Of a stretch of 10,040 nucleotides of DNA, positions 6,914 to 10,040 are shown one piece after another; positions within the stretch are counted from its first letter, which is position 1; every line of letters starts with the position of its first letter. The translations under genes were made by a program, and so were the position numbers. Where the stretch lies: the NCBI GenBank assembly GCA_023412995.1, contig JAEZQS010000179.1, forward strand, positions 1 through 10,040. Reading direction: 5' to 3'. The notes beneath the pieces were generated by a model. It had not been told where the DNA came from. It worked only from the letters and a program-made list of their open reading frames with translations, and did no database searches. This DNA is from Pseudomonadota bacterium. GTDB lineage: Bacteria; Pseudomonadota; Gammaproteobacteria; Xanthomonadales; Rhodanobacteraceae.

Positions 6914-7564
6914 ATGGCAAAGGGTTACCGCTATTTCGAGGCGATCGAGAAGCATGCCGGCCTGCTCGGCATCGGGATCGCCATCATGGTGTCGATCGGC
7001 GGACTGGCCGAGATCACGCCGCTGTTCATGCGCGCGCATGCCGTCGAGCCGGCGGCGGGCGTCGAGCCCTACGATCCGCTGCGGCTCGCCGGGCGCGACA
7101 TCTACGTGCGCGAGGGCTGTTACCTCTGCCACACCCAGATGATCCGCGCGCTGCGCGCCGAGACCCAGCGCTACGGCCACTACTCGGTGGCCGAAGAGTC
7201 CGTCTACGATCGTCCGCACCAGTGGGGCTCCAAGCGCACCGGCCCGGACCTCGCGCGCATCGGCGGCAAGTACTCCGACGACTGGCAGCGCCTGCACCTG
7301 ATGGATCCGCGCCAGGTGGTGCCCGAGTCCAACATGCCCTCCTACGCCTGGCTGGCGGACGCACCGCTCGATGCCGAAGACGTCGCTGCACGCATGCGCA
7401 CGCTGCGCCTGCTCGGCGACCCCTACACCGACGCCGACGTCGCCGGCGTTCCGGCCTCGCTCGAGGGCCACGACGAACTCGATGCCGTGGTGGCGTACCT
7501 GCAGGGCCTGGGCGTCCGCAACACGCCGGAGGGCATCGCCACCCGCGCCGGAGCCGCGCCATGA
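6914..7564 (+). CDS. ccoO: Cytochrome c oxidase, cbb3-type, subunit II (monohaem cytochrome c)
   Basis: 216-residue membrane-anchored cytochrome c subunit. A single N-terminal transmembrane helix spans about residues 14-36 and ends in the family motif EITPLF. The periplasmic domain follows. Covalent haem c attachment is at Cys69-Cys72-His73 (CYLCH), followed by the characteristic TQMIRAL. The axial Met is probably Met141 in ESNMPSYAWL. YDRPHQWGSKRTGPDLARIG is the conserved CcoO block. The subunit relays electrons to CcoN. AGGA overlapping the ccoN stop (6903-6906) lies seven bases before the ATG. The stop codon overlaps the ccoQ start (ATGA). Length is usual for the family. Confidence 0.96.
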   Translation: MAKGYRYFEAIEKHAGLLGIGIAIMVSIGGLAEITPLFMRAHAVEPAAGVEPYDPLRLAGRDIYVREGCYLCHTQMIRALRAETQRYGHYSVAEESVYDRPHQWGSKRTGPDLARIGGKYSDDWQRLHLMDPRQVVPESNMPSYAWLADAPLDAEDVAARMRTLRLLGDPYTDADVAGVPASLEGHDELDAVVAYLQGLGVRNTPEGIATRAGAAP

Positions 7565-7716
7565 ACCCGCTGTGGGGACACCTCGCAGGCGTGATCACCA
7601 CCGTCCTGATGCTGAGCTTCCTCGGCACATGGGCATGGGTGTGGAACCGTCGCCACAAGCCCAAGTACGACGCGCTTGCGCGCATTCCGATGGATGACTT
7701 GGGGGACGCGCCGTGA
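7561..7716 (+). CDS. ccoQ: cbb3-type cytochrome oxidase small subunit CcoQ/FixQ
   Basis: 51-residue single-pass membrane protein, normal for CcoQ. A short N-terminus is followed by one transmembrane helix (about residues 9-29, ending in FLGTWAWVW), a basic stretch NRRHKPKYD, and the family-type ending ARIPMDD. CcoQ stabilises the interaction of CcoP with the CcoNO core and is not catalytic. ATG 7561 overlaps the ccoO stop (ATGA), and GGAG at 7550-7553 is seven bases upstream. Its stop overlaps the ccoP start (GTGA). Assignment rests on size, position and the C-terminal motif. Confidence 0.9.
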   Translation: MNPLWGHLAGVITTVLMLSFLGTWAWVWNRRHKPKYDALARIPMDDLGDAP

Positions 7717-8609
7717 CGCCGTTCTGGTCAGCGTGGATCATGTTCCTGGTGGTGTTCAACATGGGCATCACCTTCTTCCTGTTCCTGTGGGGGCAGCGGG
7801 TCGAGATCCCGGTGCAGCCCGACGGCACCAGCGGCCACGTGTGGGCGCACGGCGTGCTGCGCGAGGGCGTGCGCAAGCTGCCGCGCTGGTGGGTTTACCT
7901 CTCGGCGGCCATGTTCGCCACCGGCGCGGTCTACCTCGTGCTGTATCCCGGGTTCGGCAGCTTCGGCGGCGTCCTCGGCTGGAGCGCGCACGGCGAGCTC
8001 GCGCGCGACCGCCTCGCCAACGACTCGCGCATCCAGGAACTGACCGATTACTTCGCGTCGGTGCCGGTGCAGGCGCTGGCAGAGAATCCGGCTGCGACGC
8101 AGATGGGCGGACGCCTGTTCCGCGACAACTGCTCCGCCTGCCACGGCGCGGCCGCGCAGGGCAACCCGCTGCTCGGCGCGCCGGACCTGACCGATCCGGA
8201 CTGGCTCTATGGCGGCGATCCGGAGACCGTGGCGACCAGCATCCTCGAGGGGCGGCGCGGCACCATGCCGCCTTTCGGCGATGCCCTCGGCGAGGCCGGC
8301 GTCGCCAACCTCGCGCACTACGTGCGCAGCCTCTCCGGTGCATCGCACGATGCCGCGAAGGCGGCAGCCGGCCAGCCGCAGTTTGCCGTCTGCGCGGCGT
8401 GCCATGGCGCCGAAGGCAAGGGCAACGCGGCTGTCGGCGCCCCCAACCTGACCGATCACCGCTGGCTCTACGGCGGCGACCTCGCGACCATCCAGCAGAC
8501 CATCCGCGCCGGACGCAACGGGGTGATGCCACCGTGGAAGACGCGCCTGGACGAGCGTGAAGTGCACCTGGTCACGGCCTGGCTGCGCGCGCAGTCGCAC
8601 GGTGGCTGA
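7713..8609 (+). CDS. ccoP: Cytochrome c oxidase, cbb3-type, subunit III (dihaem cytochrome c)
   Basis: 298-residue dihaem cytochrome c, the electron entry subunit of the cbb3 oxidase. Two N-terminal hydrophobic segments (about residues 5-26 and 60-80) anchor it, and LGWSAHGEL is the conserved linker motif. The first haem site is Cys140-Cys143-His144 (CSACH) with axial Met185 (TMPPFG). The second is Cys227-Cys230-His231 (CAACH) with axial Met272 (VMPPWK). The two domains are internal repeats: each carries GAPxLTD, WLYGGD and MPP at matching places. The GTG start overlaps the ccoQ stop (GTGA), with GGGGGA at 7701-7706, six bases upstream. Length is normal for the family. Confidence 0.96.
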   Translation: MTPFWSAWIMFLVVFNMGITFFLFLWGQRVEIPVQPDGTSGHVWAHGVLREGVRKLPRWWVYLSAAMFATGAVYLVLYPGFGSFGGVLGWSAHGELARDRLANDSRIQELTDYFASVPVQALAENPAATQMGGRLFRDNCSACHGAAAQGNPLLGAPDLTDPDWLYGGDPETVATSILEGRRGTMPPFGDALGEAGVANLAHYVRSLSGASHDAAKAAAGQPQFAVCAACHGAEGKGNAAVGAPNLTDHRWLYGGDLATIQQTIRAGRNGVMPPWKTRLDEREVHLVTAWLRAQSHGG

Positions 8610-8612
8610 GCC

Positions 8613-8849
8613 ATGCACGCGCGGACACCCGCCGCAGCGACGCGCGCCGGCTGGTATCGCCAGCCCGTGCTGTGGCTCGGCGCCCTGCTGTTCGGCGCGT
8701 CCCTTGCCGGTTGCGTGTGGATGATCGTGCTGGGCGCACGCCATGCCGACCCGCCGGTGCCGCTTGCGGGGGACAGCGTGTTCAAGGTGCCGCTCGCGGC
8801 ACCCCGGCTTCCCCCTCCGGCGCCGTCGCCTGCCCGGACCGACCCGTGA
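8613..8849 (+). CDS. Short CcoH/FixH-like membrane protein
   Basis: 78-residue protein between ccoP and ccoI, where ccoG and ccoH are usually found. A WYRQP-V-LW start leads into one transmembrane helix (about residues 18-42), then ARHADPPVP. This resembles the N-terminal anchor of FixH/CcoH, where the helix is followed by a RHxDPLV motif. The rest (about residues 50-78) is Pro/Ala-rich and lacks the roughly 100-residue periplasmic domain of standard FixH. CcoH is an assembly factor that interacts with the cbb3 subunits. Whether this short form does the same is inferred from position. It starts 3 nt after ccoP, with GGTGG seven bases upstream, and overlaps the ccoI start (GTGA). No stop-generating frameshift is evident, because the following DNA is the start of ccoI. 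It could also be an unrelated small membrane protein. Confidence 0.7.
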   Translation: MHARTPAAATRAGWYRQPVLWLGALLFGASLAGCVWMIVLGARHADPPVPLAGDSVFKVPLAAPRLPPPAPSPARTDP

Positions 8850-10040
8850 CCACGCCCGTCGGCCGCTGCTGGCACTGCAGCGAAGCCCTCCCGGCCGGCG
8901 AGGTGCCACTGGCGCGGATCGGCGGCATCGACCGCGCCGTCTGCTGCCACGGGTGTCGCGCCGCGGCGGAATGGATCGAGCAGCTCGGCCTCGGCGACTA
9001 CTACCGCCTCCGCAGCGCCCCCTCCGAACGCGCGGGGGATGCGGCCGCACTGGCGGCGGAAGCGGCTGCGTGGACACGACCTGCACTGGCGCGGCACGTC
9101 GTGCGCAGCATGGCCGACGGTCGCAGCGAGGCCGTCGTGCTGGTCGAAGGCGTGCGCTGCGCCGCCTGCGTGTGGCTGATCGAGCGGGCGCTGGGCGCCG
9201 TGCCGGGCGTCGCCAGCGTGCAGGTCAATGCCACCGCGCGGCGCGCCCGCTTCACCTGGGATCCCGCGCGCTGCACGCTGCCCGACCTCCTCGCCGCGCT
9301 CGCACGGACCGGCTACCGGGCGCTGCCGCTCGACGCGGCCGCACTGGATGCCTCGCGCCAGCAGGAATCGCGCGCAGCCCTCAAGCGCCTCGTCGTCGCC
9401 GGCTTCGGCGCGATGCAGGCGATGATGTATGCCAGCGCGCTCTACCTCGGCGCGTTCGACGGCATGGACGCGGTCACCCGCGACCTCTTCCGCTGGTTCG
9501 GCCTGCTGGTGGCGACGCCGGTGGTGTTCTATGCCGCGCGGCCGTTCTTCGCCGGAGCCTGGCGTTCGCTGCGGGCGCGCGTACCCGGCATGGACGTGCC
9601 GGTCGCGCTCGCCATCGCGCTGATCTACCTCGCCAGCCTGGCCGAAGCAGTGCGGGGCGGCGCGGAGGTGTACTTCGATTCGGTCAGCATGTTCGTGTTC
9701 TTCCTGCTGGTCGGGCGCTGGCTGGAAATGCGCGCGCGCCATCGGGCGGGCGACCTTTCCGACGCGCTGGCGCGCCTCGCGCCGGCGATCGCGCAGCGGA
9801 TCCGCGCCGACGGCACGCTTGAGGCGGTCGGCGCGGCCGAGCTGGTCGCCGGCGACCGCGTCCACGTGGCTGAAGGCGCACTCGTGCCGGCCGACGGACG
9901 GCTCGAGAGCGCGCGCTGCCGGGTCGACGAATCGCTGCTGTCGGGCGAATCGGCTGCCATCGCCCGCGGCCGTGGCGAGGCGCTGGTGGCCGGCAGCCTG
10001 GTCGTCGACGGGCCGGCCGAGCTGGGCCAGTCGGTTATAA
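8846..10040 (+). CDS. ccoI: Copper-translocating P-type ATPase CcoI/FixI, N-terminal part (3' end outside window)
   Basis: Frame open from GTG 8846 to the window edge, 398 residues seen. CcoI is a P1B-type ATPase that moves copper across the inner membrane for assembly of the CuB centre of cbb3 oxidase. An N-terminal Cys cluster CWHC (residues 8-11) and CCHGC (33-37) is typical of the CcoI branch. A heavy-metal-associated domain follows, with GVRCAACVWLIE (Cys105, Cys108). Membrane helices come next, with YFDSVSMFVFFLLVGRWLEM near residue 275. The actuator domain has DESLLSGES at 361-369, with SGES in place of the common TGES. The phosphorylation DKTG motif and the membrane CPC motif lie beyond the window. 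The start codon overlaps the preceding stop (GTGA). No good Shine-Dalgarno is seen, which fits translational coupling. Confidence 0.93.
   Translation, partial: MTTPVGRCWHCSEALPAGEVPLARIGGIDRAVCCHGCRAAAEWIEQLGLGDYYRLRSAPSERAGDAAALAAEAAAWTRPALARHVVRSMADGRSEAVVLVEGVRCAACVWLIERALGAVPGVASVQVNATARRARFTWDPARCTLPDLLAALARTGYRALPLDAAALDASRQQESRAALKRLVVAGFGAMQAMMYASALYLGAFDGMDAVTRDLFRWFGLLVATPVVFYAARPFFAGAWRSLRARVPGMDVPVALAIALIYLASLAEAVRGGAEVYFDSVSMFVFFLLVGRWLEMRARHRAGDLSDALARLAPAIAQRIRADGTLEAVGAAELVAGDRVHVAEGALVPADGRLESARCRVDESLLSGESAAIARGRGEALVAGSLVVDGPAELGQSVI

Noticed and set aside
7728..9086. 452-codon minus-strand frame over ccoP and ccoI
   Set aside because: Shadow of real genes carrying haem-binding and metal-binding motifs. 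No domain of its own.
8743..9822. 359-codon plus-strand frame overlapping ccoI
   Set aside because: Arg-rich out-of-frame shadow. The overlapping frame from 8846 encodes a clear CcoI with Cys motifs and DESLLSGES.

Overview
This is a very GC-rich, densely coded bacterial chromosome segment. Codon use is dominated by GC-ending codons and several genes start with GTG. Gene content and protein style (an Slp-type outer-membrane lipoprotein, a proteobacterial cbb3 oxidase cluster, a 7-bp TCCCGAA-like intergenic repeat) suggest a gammaproteobacterium, most plausibly of the Xanthomonadaceae/Lysobacteraceae type. That placement is an inference from style, not from a marker gene. I see no mobile element, CRISPR array, tRNA or rRNA.

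Layout: (1) 1-390 is the 3' end of xseA (exonuclease VII large subunit). (2) 456-1892 is a complete NAD(P)-dependent aldehyde dehydrogenase. (3) 1949-3690 is a two-gene unit: a CPA2-type cation:proton antiporter whose stop overlaps (ATGA) the start of an Slp-family outer-membrane lipoprotein. (4) 3691-3830 is a convergent intergenic gap with two inverted repeats. The second is a perfect 9-bp stem that contains the stop codon of the gene arriving from the other strand. (5) On the minus strand, a MmcQ/YjbR-family protein (4798-5163) lies upstream of a ZnT9-like cation diffusion facilitator (3831-4739). (6) 5164-5436 is a divergent regulatory gap with a heptad tandem repeat and a candidate FNR/Anr site. 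(7) From 5437 to the end runs a tightly packed cbb3 oxidase operon: ccoN, ccoO, ccoQ, ccoP, a very short CcoH/FixH-like membrane protein, and ccoI, which is cut by the window edge.

The cbb3 genes form one functional unit. CcoN is the haem b/b3-CuB oxygen-reducing core, CcoO and CcoP are the mono- and dihaem cytochrome c subunits, CcoQ is a small stabilising subunit, and CcoI is the copper P-type ATPase needed to assemble the CuB centre. All haem and copper ligands expected from the family are present. Four of the five junctions overlap or are separated by only 3 nt (ATGA, GTGA, 3 nt, GTGA) and the fifth gap is 10 nt, so translational coupling is likely. Unusual points are the absence of ccoG between ccoP and ccoI, the reduction of CcoH to about 78 residues, and several departures of CcoN from textbook motifs.

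I found nothing that clearly amounts to an undescribed system. The points most worth a second look are the reduced CcoH, the antiporter-Slp coupling, and the CDF transporter with an altered metal site.
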